Shown here piece by piece: positions 1 to 5,470 of a DNA stretch of 16,256 nt. The position numbers and the translations under genes are program-made. Within the stretch, counting starts at the first letter, position 1, and each line of letters begins with the position of its first letter. Under the pieces are notes generated by a model. It was not told where the DNA came from. It did not search any database and saw nothing but the letters and a program-made list of their open reading frames with translations. The DNA is from an uncultured Lachnoclostridium sp. (GTDB lineage Bacteria > Bacillota > Clostridia > Lachnospirales > Lachnospiraceae), in the NCBI GenBank assembly GCA_958425285.1, contig CATZVV010000014.1, forward strand, positions 1-16,256, read 5' to 3'.

Positions 1-471
1 ATTGAGGCAGAGGTCGGCTCCATCGGAGGAGAAGAAGATGGCGTTGTTGGAGCTGGTGAGTGTGCAGATCCGAATGAATGTAAAGAAATTGCAGATTTGG
101 GTGTTACTATGTTGGCAGCCGGTATTGGCAATATTCACGGCAAATATCCAGATAATTGGGAAGGCCTAAGTTTTGAGACATTAGACGCTGTTCAGCAGAA
201 AACAGGAGATATGCCTCTTGTTCTACATGGCGGAACCGGTATTCCGGAAGATATGATTCAGAAAGCAATTAGTCTGGGTGTTTCAAAAATTAATGTAAAT
301 ACAGAGTGTCAGCTTTCCTTCCAGGAAGCAACTCGTAAATATATTGAAGCTGGAAAAGATTTGGAAGGAAAAGGATTTGATCCGCGTAAGCTTCTTGCAC
401 CTGGATTTGAAGCAATTAAAAAAACAGTAAAAGAAAAAATGGAATTATTTGGGTCTGTCAATAAAGCTTGA
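1..471 (+). CDS. fba: Class II fructose-bisphosphate aldolase, 3' part (5' end outside window)
   Basis: This zinc enzyme of central glycolysis and gluconeogenesis cleaves fructose-1,6-bisphosphate into dihydroxyacetone phosphate and glyceraldehyde-3-phosphate in the cytosol. The reading frame is open from base 1, so the start lies upstream; 156 residues are visible, about half of a class II enzyme. Family signatures are clear: EAEVGSIGGEEDG (a metal-binding Glu region followed by the conserved GGEEDG), then GIGNIHGKYP with a zinc-ligand His, then LVLHGGTGIP with another zinc His, then INVNTECQ for phosphate binding. Spacing and order match the class II family (known biology). The C-terminus (LFGSVNKA) is complete and the TGA stop ends at 471. 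No convincing terminator follows, so transcription may run into the small membrane ORF just downstream. The identification is secure; the exact subclass cannot be judged without the N-terminus. Confidence 0.96.
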   Translation: MEAEVGSIGGEEDGVVGAGECADPNECKEIADLGVTMLAAGIGNIHGKYPDNWEGLSFETLDAVQQKTGDMPLVLHGGTGIPEDMIQKAISLGVSKINVNTECQLSFQEATRKYIEAGKDLEGKGFDPRKLLAPGFEAIKKTVKEKMELFGSVNKA

Positions 472-485
472 GATGGAACACAGTT

Positions 486-698
486 ATGAACTGGAAAAGA
501 AACTGGGAGTATACATTCTTTTTTAATGATACGAAAATACGGTGGTATCATAAATTGATTTTAGCACTACTGATTCTTTCGACATTGGGAGCAATTTTTG
601 CATATATATTTTTTATTTTGCCTTTATTAATTGGAATCGTAATCCTGATTATTATTTTGTTTTCGATTTGGATAATTGTTCTTTTTCATAAAAAGTAA
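486..698 (+). CDS. Small two-helix membrane protein, unknown function
   Basis: I do not recognise this 70-residue protein. It has a charged, aromatic N-terminus (MNWKRNWEYTFFFNDTKIRW), then an almost unbroken hydrophobic stretch from about residue 24 to 67 that can form two membrane helices with a short Pro-containing turn (FILPLL), ending in HKK. The reading frame could also open at a TTG at 468 overlapping the aldolase stop, but I chose the ATG at 486. Neither start has a good ribosome site, so translation may be weak or coupled to the aldolase 14 bases upstream. The hydrophobic composition and the lack of a competing ORF favour a real gene, but it could be a decayed or non-coding stretch. 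Confidence 0.45.
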   Translation: MNWKRNWEYTFFFNDTKIRWYHKLILALLILSTLGAIFAYIFFILPLLIGIVILIIILFSIWIIVLFHKK

Positions 699-784
699 AA
701 CAGTGCATAGATTTTTTGCCTTGAGACATAATATTCTTGTAGCACAAATATAGCTGTACAATGAATATAAAGGAGGCAGAATTC

Positions 785-1009
785 ATGGCTAGAAATTTTA
801 TGGATGAATATGACGAAATGGAAGATAATGCAAGAAACTACAGTAACACTTCAGGTTGTGCAAATTGTATGAGGAACAGTTCAAAGAATAGCTCCAAGAA
901 TACAAGCAAAAATACTTCGAAGAATACAAACAACAATAATTCGAAGAATACAAGTAGCAACAACTCAAAGAACACGAGCAGTAATAATTCACAAAATAAT
1001 TACCGCTAG
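785..1009 (+). CDS. Short Asn/Ser/Lys/Thr repeat protein
   Basis: The 74-residue product has an acidic head (MARNFMDEYDEMEDNARNY), a single CxxC motif (Cys25 and Cys28, in SGCANC), then a tail made almost only of N, S, K and T. The tail is built from SKNT/SKNS units, with the eight-residue unit SKNTSSNN present twice in a row (about 53-60 and 61-68). Synonymous codons differ between the units, so this is not fresh slippage. An in-frame ATG at 761 exists, but an AAGGAGG site at 770-776 sits 8 bases before the ATG at 785, which decides the start. It has its own intergenic region before and a very large hairpin after, so it is probably monocistronic. No enzyme function is visible. Such low-complexity, hydrophilic, CxxC-bearing small proteins in Clostridia could be spore or surface structural proteins, but that is only a guess. 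Confidence 0.7.
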   Translation: MARNFMDEYDEMEDNARNYSNTSGCANCMRNSSKNSSKNTSKNTSKNTNNNNSKNTSSNNSKNTSSNNSQNNYR

Positions 1010-1021
1010 AACAGCAGCGGG

Positions 1022-1117
1022 CTGTCGCATAAAGACAGTTCCAAATTAGAAAAAGGAGTTCAATCGAACGGAGACGGCTTAACCTTAAAATCTCCCATGG
1101 ATTGAACTCTTTTTCTA
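1022..1117 (+). terminator. Small hairpin plus very long stem-loop after the repeat-protein gene
   Basis: A 5-bp hairpin (CTGTC at 1022-1026, GACAG at 1034-1038) precedes a much larger one. The left arm at 1047-1065 pairs with 1100-1117 over 18 bp with a single bulged G; the GAGTTCAATC/GATTGAACTC core is perfect. The 34-base interior holds a further GGAGA/TCTCC pair (1070-1074 with 1091-1095). The right arm ends in CTCTTTTTCTATTG, giving a U-rich 3' side typical of intrinsic termination. The simplest reading is a terminator for the gene ending at 1009. The loop is larger than needed, so a small structured RNA is possible. Confidence 0.65.
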
Positions 1118-1189
1118 TTGATATTCCCTATAAAAAGTAGCTAATCTTTATCATATTACATAGAATAATAGAAAAGGGTTGATGGTGAT

Positions 1190-1486
1190 ATGAGTTTTTA
1201 CCTGATAGCGCCTAAAGATGTTTCAAAATACGTTGGGCACAAAAAAATATTGTTTGTAGATATACGGGATAAAGATAAATATTTAGCTGCACATATTGAA
1301 GATGCCATCTATATCCCTTATGAAGAATTAGAGGAGCGGGCAGAAATGCTTAAAAACTATCGGATGCTGATTATCTATTGTGATCGGGGGAATAAAAGTC
1401 TTTTGGCAGCCCGAATGTTGAATAATAAGGGATTTCGTGTTGGCAGTATTGTTGGGGGCTTTGAGGCATGTCAACTTTATTTATAG
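1190..1486 (+). CDS. Single-domain rhodanese-like sulfurtransferase
   Basis: This 98-residue protein is one rhodanese domain with nothing attached. The N-terminal part, ILFVDIRDKDKYLAAHIEDA (about 20-39), is the classic substrate-entry motif (VDIRxxxEYxxGHIxxA type), and IPYEELEER follows. The active-site loop is IIYCDRGNKS with the catalytic Cys at residue 64, followed by the AARMLNNKGF helix and the closing VGSIVGGF. Members of this family carry sulfur as a Cys persulfide, for example between cysteine desulfurases and acceptors in thiolation or cyanide detoxification (family knowledge). The ATG at 1190 has only a modest purine-rich site (GGGTTGATGG) upstream. The actual sulfur acceptor cannot be read from the context: the following genes concern RNA methylation and nucleotide hygiene and appear to have their own promoter. 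Confidence 0.88.
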   Translation: MSFYLIAPKDVSKYVGHKKILFVDIRDKDKYLAAHIEDAIYIPYEELEERAEMLKNYRMLIIYCDRGNKSLLAARMLNNKGFRVGSIVGGFEACQLYL

Positions 1487-1496
1487 GGTAGAACGA

Positions 1497-1525
1497 TTGA
1501 CGGTATATGTGAAAACTGTTAAAAT
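1497..1525 (+). promoter_or_regulatory. Sigma-A promoter for the methyltransferase-rdgB-phosphoesterase operon
   Basis: TTGACG (1497-1502) and TAAAAT (1520-1525) are separated by exactly 17 bases, each one base from consensus. The promoter lies just after the rhodanese stop at 1486. Transcription would start near 1532 and leave a leader of roughly 105 bases before the ATG at 1640. Confidence 0.7.
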
Positions 1526-1556
1526 AGGAGCGTCACAAATAGCTTTGATGGCAGAT

Positions 1557-1602
1557 GAGAAATCGCTTCTGTGGATTTCTCTTCACCTCGTTGCGTATAC
1601 GC
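1557..1602 (+). promoter_or_regulatory. Structured 5' leader of the methyltransferase operon
   Basis: Within the predicted leader, GAGAAATC (1557-1564) and GATTTCTC (1574-1581) form a perfect 8-bp stem with a 9-base loop. Twelve bases later comes the 10-bp palindrome GCGTATACGC (1593-1602). An alternative pairing GCAGA/TCTG (near 1551 and 1568) would compete with the first stem. There is no U-run typical of a terminator, and I cannot match it to a known riboswitch class. It may be a structured leader, a protein-binding site, or chance. Confidence 0.35.
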
Positions 1603-1639
1603 TTCGAAATGGGGATTAAAATGAGAAATGGAGAAAATT

Positions 1640-2812
1640 ATGTCCGAATACGAATTAATTGCACCATGCCATTTTGGTATGGAGGCGGTTTTGAAAAAAG
1701 AAATTAGCCGTTTGGGGTATGAGATTAGTCAGGTGGATAATGGAAAAGTCACTTTTTTAGGTGATGCTGGTGCAATTGCCAGAGCAAATATTTTTTTGCG
1801 CACAACAGAGCGGATCTTAATAAAAATAAAGAGTTTTCATTCAGAAACCTTTGATGAATTGTTTGAAGGTATAAAAGCTTTGCCCTGGGAACAATTTTTG
1901 CCAGAAGATGCTAAGTTCTGGGTTGCAAAAGCAAATTCGGTGAATAGTAAACTGTTTAGTCCATCGGATATTCAAAAAATTGTAAAAAAGGCGATGGTTG
2001 AAAGAATGAAGGGGAAATATAAAACCGAATGGTTTCCGGAAACCGGAGTTGCATATCCACTTCGGATTAGTATTTTAAAAGACGAAGTCACAATTGGATT
2101 TGATACATCAGGAGTTTCACTGCATAAGCGTGGGTATCGGAAGTTCACGGCACCGGCGCCGGTGACCGAAACATTAGCAGCAGCCTTGATTTTACTTACA
2201 CCATGGAACAGACATCGGATTTTGGTAGATCCCTTTTGCGGAAGCGGCACGATTCCTATTGAAGCGGCTTTAATCGCCGCTAATATTGCACCTGGTCTGA
2301 ATCGGGAGTTTATCGCAGAAGGGTGGACAAACTTCTTACCAAAAGATATATGGAAGCAGGCACGTGAAGAGGCACGCAGTATTATAATCGAGAAGCCAGA
2401 AGAAATTTTAATACAAGGCTATGATATTGACAATTCTGTTTTGAAAATGGCAAGAGAGAATGCAAAGCTTGCAGGTGTAAACGATTGGATTCATTTTCAA
2501 GAGAGGGATGTAAAGGATTTTCATTCTCCTAAAAAATATGGATTTGTCATTAGCAATCCTCCTTATGGGGAAAGGCTTTCGACGAGGGATGAAATGAAAG
2601 AACTTTACCGTACAATAGGTGAGGTAATGAATCGTGATAATACATGGTCATATTACTTTCTGAGTGGTTTTGAGGATGCCCAAAAGTCGATTGGGAAAAA
2701 AGCTTCTAAAAATCGGAAGATTTATAATGGGATGATGAAAACTTATTTCTATCAGTATATAGGAGCTAAGCCGCCACGGCGTGAAGAAAAGAAGGATGGA
2801 GAAATACAATGA
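1640..2812 (+). CDS. ypsC: THUMP-domain class I SAM-dependent RNA methyltransferase (YpsC/RlmL N-terminal-half type)
   Basis: The 390-residue protein has an N-terminal ferredoxin-like/THUMP RNA-binding region (about 1-160; YELIAPCHFGMEAVLKKEI, then VTFLGDAGAIARAN) and a C-terminal Rossmann methyltransferase. SAM and catalytic motifs are intact: DPFCGSGT at 197-204, GYDID at 260-264, and NPPYGERL at 306-313, the NPPY tetrad typical of enzymes methylating an exocyclic amine. Family knowledge points to N2-methylation of guanosine in 23S rRNA, as in the amino-terminal half of E. coli RlmL. An ATG at 1628 is in frame, but the one at 1640 has GGAG six bases upstream and matches where the family begins. 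The TGA overlaps the ATG of rdgB in an ATGA arrangement, showing translational coupling. The basic tail (KPPRREEKKDGE) may add RNA affinity (inference). Confidence 0.93.
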   Translation: MSEYELIAPCHFGMEAVLKKEISRLGYEISQVDNGKVTFLGDAGAIARANIFLRTTERILIKIKSFHSETFDELFEGIKALPWEQFLPEDAKFWVAKANSVNSKLFSPSDIQKIVKKAMVERMKGKYKTEWFPETGVAYPLRISILKDEVTIGFDTSGVSLHKRGYRKFTAPAPVTETLAAALILLTPWNRHRILVDPFCGSGTIPIEAALIAANIAPGLNREFIAEGWTNFLPKDIWKQAREEARSIIIEKPEEILIQGYDIDNSVLKMARENAKLAGVNDWIHFQERDVKDFHSPKKYGFVISNPPYGERLSTRDEMKELYRTIGEVMNRDNTWSYYFLSGFEDAQKSIGKKASKNRKIYNGMMKTYFYQYIGAKPPRREEKKDGEIQ

Positions 2813-3408
2813 AAAAATTAATTTTTGCAACAAATAATCAAGGGAAAGTAAATGAAATTAAGCAGATTCTTGGAGAAGGATATGAAGTGTATGCGTTAAA
2901 AGATATGGGAATTGATGTGGACATTGAGGAGAACGGAAAGACATTTGAAGAGAATGCTATTATTAAGGCAAAGGCTATTATGGAATTGACAGGAGAGATG
3001 GTTCTGGCAGATGATAGTGGTTTCGAGGTGGATTGTCTGAATAAGGAGCCGGGAATTTATTCTGCCAGATATATGGGAGAAGATACTCCATATTCAATAA
3101 AAAATGCAGAATTAATCAAACGTTGTGAAGGTATTCCGGATGGGGAAAGAACGGCAAGATTTATTTGCGTTATTGCTTGTGCTTTTCCAGATGGAAAAAT
3201 GATTACAACAGAAGGTACCATTGAAGGAAGGATTGCGCATGAACCTTCCGGAGAGTATGGATTTGGTTATGATCCGATTTTCTATTTGCCGGAGCGTTGC
3301 TGTACGACTGGGGAACTTTTGCCAGAAGAAAAAAATGAAATTAGCCACAGAGGAATTGCAATTAGGAAGATGGTGAAAAAAATACATGAAATATTTGATA
3401 GTAAGTGA
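2809..3408 (+). CDS. rdgB: XTP/dITP diphosphatase (RdgB/HAM1 family)
   Basis: This enzyme hydrolyses non-canonical purine triphosphates (ITP, dITP, XTP) to monophosphates and pyrophosphate, keeping deaminated bases out of DNA and RNA. The 199-residue length is typical of the family. The motifs are intact: FATNNQGKVNEI at 6-17 (triphosphate loop), Glu residues in EENGKTFEENA, catalytic LADDSGFEVD with Asp68 and Asp69, GFGYDPIF at 151-158, and SHRGIA at 179-184 for base recognition. It starts at the ATG overlapping the methyltransferase stop (ATGA), with a purine-rich GGATGGAG just upstream. Its 3' end overlaps the next gene by 23 bases, so the three genes form a single translationally coupled unit. 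Nothing is missing or odd; this is a confident call. Confidence 0.97.
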   Translation: MKKLIFATNNQGKVNEIKQILGEGYEVYALKDMGIDVDIEENGKTFEENAIIKAKAIMELTGEMVLADDSGFEVDCLNKEPGIYSARYMGEDTPYSIKNAELIKRCEGIPDGERTARFICVIACAFPDGKMITTEGTIEGRIAHEPSGEYGFGYDPIFYLPERCCTTGELLPEEKNEISHRGIAIRKMVKKIHEIFDSK

Positions 3409-3865
3409 TTCCCATGGATATAATGAGAATTTACGAAAGGTAATTGAAAGGGTATCGCCAATTGAGGGAATGTTTCATCTGGGGGATTTGCAATGCTCAC
3501 TAAATGTCATAGAAGATATTGCTGACTGCCCTGTTTATGCTATTGCTGGAAATAATGATTTTCGATCTGAATTAGAGGAAACAAGAACAGAGGTGATTGG
3601 GGGAAAGAGAATTGCAATGTGCCACGGACACCGTCATGGTGCTTACTATGGTATATCGCGATTAGTCTACTGGGGGTTAGAGCAAGAGGCAGATGTAGTT
3701 ATGTTTGGACATACTCATGAACCTTTTCTGTCCTATGAGCAGGGAATGGCTCTTTTGAATCCGGGCAGTATTTCCCTGCCCCGGCAGGAAGGCAGAAACC
3801 CCACCTTTACCATAATGGAAATTGATAAGGATGGGGAACTGCACTTTTGCATGAATCAGTTGTAA
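3386..3865 (+). CDS. YfcE/MJ0936-type metallophosphoesterase
   Basis: The 159-residue protein is a minimal calcineurin-like phosphoesterase. The dimetal site can be followed motif by motif: SDSHG (Asp8, His10), HLGD (Asp34), GNND (55-58), MCHGHRHG (His80, His82) and GHTHEP (108-113), then the conserved LLNPGSIS. Relatives hydrolyse phosphodiesters in vitro and their cellular substrate is poorly known, so only the chemistry is assigned here. The start lies inside the 3' end of rdgB (23-base overlap); its Shine-Dalgarno site is weak (GGTGAAAAAAATAC), so translation probably depends on ribosomes arriving from rdgB. The rdgB-phosphoesterase pairing is a common arrangement in Clostridia (general knowledge, not checked here). 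The gene ends four bases from the convergent exporter gene, with no hairpin between them. Confidence 0.94.
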   Translation: MKYLIVSDSHGYNENLRKVIERVSPIEGMFHLGDLQCSLNVIEDIADCPVYAIAGNNDFRSELEETRTEVIGGKRIAMCHGHRHGAYYGISRLVYWGLEQEADVVMFGHTHEPFLSYEQGMALLNPGSISLPRQEGRNPTFTIMEIDKDGELHFCMNQL

Positions 3866-3869
3866 ATGC

Positions 3870-4346
3870 TTAGAATAGAGCCTGAATAGCGCCAAAGGCA
3901 CCTGCACTTAGAATTGCCATTATGATTCCTGCCAAGAGGACTCCGCCCATACAGGCGAGAACGCTGGACTTAAAGTCCATATCCAGAAAACTGGCAGCTA
4001 ATGTGCCTGTCCATGCTCCGGTTCCAGGTAATGGAATTCCGACAAAGAGGAGAAGAGCTACAAATAAACCACGGCCAGCTTTTTCCTGTAATTTTTTGCC
4101 TCCACGTTCACCCTTTTCCAGACAGAATGTAAAGAATTTGCCAATATACTTCTTGTCAGCTCCCCATAACAATACCTTCCTGGCAAAAAAGAAAATAAAA
4201 GGTACAGGAAGCATATTTCCGATGATACAAATAATATAAGACTGCCAGAGGGGAATTCCCCAACCGGTAGCGAAAGGAAGCGCACCTCGTAATTCAACAA
4301 TTGGTACCATAGAAATGAAAAAAGTAAAAATGTAATATTTCAACAT
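3870..4346 (-). CDS. COG2426-type small multidrug export family membrane protein
   Basis: The 158-residue integral membrane protein matches the family annotated as small multi-drug export protein (Sm_multidrug_ex). Diagnostic stretches are MVPIVELRGALP (13-24), GNMLPVPFIFFFAR (43-56) and VGIPLPGTGAWTGTLAA (102-118). There are about four or five hydrophobic segments, including a C-terminal Gly/Ala-rich helix; a basic cytosolic loop (FCLEKGERGGKKLQEKAGRG) sits mid-protein. The Pro/Gly-rich re-entrant-like motifs resemble those of DedA-type transporters (inference). Drug export is only a family label and no substrate is established. The frame opens further upstream at 4412, but an AGGAG seven bases before the ATG at 4346 (reverse strand, site at 4353-4357) fixes the start. 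It is monocistronic with its own promoter and converges on the phosphoesterase gene. Confidence 0.9.
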   Translation of the reverse strand: MLKYYIFTFFISMVPIVELRGALPFATGWGIPLWQSYIICIIGNMLPVPFIFFFARKVLLWGADKKYIGKFFTFCLEKGERGGKKLQEKAGRGLFVALLLFVGIPLPGTGAWTGTLAASFLDMDFKSSVLACMGGVLLAGIIMAILSAGAFGAIQALF

Positions 4347-4429
4347 GAGTATTCTCCTAATTATGTTATTTGAGTGTGTATGAGGCATTAACTTTATATA
4401 GCAGTGTCTCATTTATAGACTCAAACACT

Positions 4430-4458
4430 ATTTTACACGAACATGTCTGACACGTCAA
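4430..4458 (-). promoter_or_regulatory. Sigma-A promoter of the COG2426 gene
   Basis: Read on the minus strand, TTGACG (4458-4453) and TAAAAT (4435-4430) are 17 bases apart, each one base off consensus. The start site would be near 4423, leaving a leader of about 75 bases. That leader can fold: TTGAGT near 4371 with ACTCAA near 4420, and an inner TGAGGCA/TGTCTCA pairing. The element is divergent from the tRNA promoter. Confidence 0.6.
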
Positions 4459-4511
4459 TCTAAGGTTCTGCTAAATTGTGCATTTAATTTGAAAAAATAT
4501 AGAAAATACTC

Positions 4512-4540
4512 TTGACAAATGAGAGAGTTATTAATATAAT
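4512..4540 (+). promoter_or_regulatory. Full-consensus sigma-A promoter of the tRNA-Val/tRNA-Met unit
   Basis: TTGACA (4512-4517) and TATAAT (4535-4540) are both perfect, with a 17-base spacer that is AT-rich near the -10. Initiation is expected near 4547, about 23 bases before the tRNA-Val. Such a promoter fits the high demand for stable RNA. Confidence 0.9.
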
Positions 4541-4569
4541 AACAAAGGTGCTGTTGATTGACAGGCTAT

Positions 4570-4642
4570 GGGATCTTAGCTCAGCTGGGAGAGCATCTGC
4601 CTTACAAGCAGAGGGTCACAGGTTCGAGCCCTGTAGGTCCCA
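4570..4642 (+). tRNA. tRNA-Val (anticodon TAC)
   Basis: A 73-base cloverleaf: acceptor GGGATCT pairs with AGGTCCC (one G-U), the D-arm is GCTC...GAGC, the anticodon stem TCTGC/GCAGA holds loop CTTACAA with anticodon TAC at 4603-4605, and the T-arm contains GGTTCGAGCC. The discriminator is A. CCA is not encoded (TTG follows), so it must be added by the nucleotidyltransferase. It is the first gene of a two-tRNA transcript. Confidence 0.97.
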
Positions 4643-4674
4643 TTGTTTTTCTTCAGTATTTCAGGTTTTGTTTT

Positions 4675-4748
4675 GGCGGAGTAGCTCAGTTGGCGAGAGC
4701 ATACGGTTCATACCCGTAGTGTCAGGGGTTCAAATCCCTTCTCCGCTA
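4675..4748 (+). tRNA. tRNA-Met (anticodon CAT), elongator type
   Basis: A 74-base cloverleaf 32 bases after tRNA-Val. Acceptor GGCGGAG pairs with CTCCGCT, leaving a G1-U72 wobble that is also seen in Firmicutes elongator Met tRNAs. Anticodon stem TACGG/CCGTA surrounds loop TTCATAC with CAT at 4709-4711; the T-arm has GGTTCAAATC. It lacks the three consecutive G-C pairs and the unpaired first base expected for initiator tRNA, so elongator is preferred. A tRNA-Ile2 (lysidine-modified CAT) is the main alternative. CCA is not encoded. Confidence 0.93.
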
Positions 4749-4752
4749 CTTG

Positions 4753-4780
4753 GAAAGGATGTCTTTTGAGACATCCTTTC
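4753..4780 (+). terminator. Hairpin terminator of the tRNA unit
   Basis: A perfect 12-bp stem (4753-4764 with 4769-4780) closes a TTTG loop five bases after tRNA-Met. The trailing sequence (TTGCTATAT) is only moderately U-rich, so some read-through towards ispF is possible; no other clear promoter for ispF was found. Confidence 0.75.
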
Positions 4781-4860
4781 TTGCTATATAAAAAGAGATG
4801 GTGATGGTTTGCCGTAAATAGGAAATCAGAAACCCTTCTATATGCTGAAAGGAGACCCTT

Positions 4861-5406
4861 ATGAGAGTTGGAATGGGATATGATGTTCATAAGCTGGTAC
4901 AAGATAGAAAATTGATTATTGGTGGAGTACAGATTCCTCATGAGTCAGGTTTGCTTGGTCATTCAGATGCAGACGTACTTCTTCATGCAATTATGGATGC
5001 ACTTTTAGGTGCAGCAGCACTGGGCGATATTGGAAAACATTTTCCGGATTCGGATGTTCATTATAAGGGGATTTCCAGTATTGAGTTATTGCGTCAGGTG
5101 GGAAGGCTGTTAGAGGAAAACCTTTATGTTATTGAGAATATAGATGCGACAATCATCGCGCAAAAGCCAAAAATGCGCCCGTATATTGAACAAATGGAGA
5201 AAAATATAGCGGAAGTGCTTAGAATTGAAAAAAATCAGATTAATATTAAAGCTACTACGGAAGAAGGACTTGGGTTTACTGGTGAAGAAAAAGGAATTTC
5301 GGCACAAGCAGTTTGTCTAATTGAGCAGGCAATGAACCGACAGCAATTGGTAGCGGATTTTGGCAATGGTTGCATGGGTTGCTCTGGTTGTGGCAAGAGA
5401 AATTGA
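4861..5406 (+). CDS. ispF: 2-C-methyl-D-erythritol 2,4-cyclodiphosphate synthase with Cys-rich tail
   Basis: IspF cyclises CDP-methylerythritol phosphate to methylerythritol cyclodiphosphate and CMP in the MEP isoprenoid pathway. The core (1-156) is intact: GYDVH with zinc ligands Asp8 and His10, LLGHSDADVLLHA with His42, LGDIGKHFPDSD, and KATTEEGLGFTGEEKGI at 130-146. The protein normally ends near residue 157, but this one continues for about 25 residues to a tail with Cys171, Cys174 and Cys177 (GCMGCSGCGKRN). The start ATG has a good AAAGGAG site. Elsewhere in Firmicutes ispD and ispF sit next to cysE; here ispF is on the opposite strand, about 5 kb from cysE, which is a rearranged version of that neighbourhood. 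Core function is certain; the tail's role (metal or Fe-S contact, or thiol regulation) is unknown. Confidence 0.96.
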   Translation: MRVGMGYDVHKLVQDRKLIIGGVQIPHESGLLGHSDADVLLHAIMDALLGAAALGDIGKHFPDSDVHYKGISSIELLRQVGRLLEENLYVIENIDATIIAQKPKMRPYIEQMEKNIAEVLRIEKNQINIKATTEEGLGFTGEEKGISAQAVCLIEQAMNRQQLVADFGNGCMGCSGCGKRN

Positions 5407-5435
5407 ATGAAAAGGTGGAATGAAGTAAAGCATTT

Positions 5436-5470
5436 AGGCACAGGAAATCTGGTATTTCCTATGCCTTTTA
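5436..5470. terminator. Shared hairpin between ispF and the convergent ATPase gene
   Basis: AGGCACAGGAAAT (5436-5448) pairs with ATTTCCTATGCCT (5454-5466) over 13 positions with one C-A mismatch and a 5-base loop. On the plus strand TTTAATAAATT follows, giving a fair U-tract for ispF. It begins just past the ATPase stop at 5468-5470 on the other strand, so it probably serves both genes, though the minus-strand U-tract is weaker. Confidence 0.7.

Noticed and set aside
855..1005. CRISPR-like or tandem DNA repeat
   Set aside because: The repetition is at the protein level with varied codons. There are no spacers or regular repeat unit in the DNA.
1437..1619. 60-codon plus-strand frame overlapping the rhodanese end and running through the leader
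   Set aside because: There is no ribosome site or recognisable composition, and it runs across a strong promoter and hairpin; treated as a chance open frame.
4436..4455. LexA-like box (CGAACATG...) in the COG2426 promoter spacer
   Set aside because: Only one half-site resembles the Firmicutes LexA box; the other half (CTGAC) does not fit, and the gene has no DNA-repair link.
4570..4748. tRNA genes as attachment sites of an integrated element
   Set aside because: No integrase, flanking tRNA fragment or phage-like gene is nearby; the neighbours are housekeeping genes.
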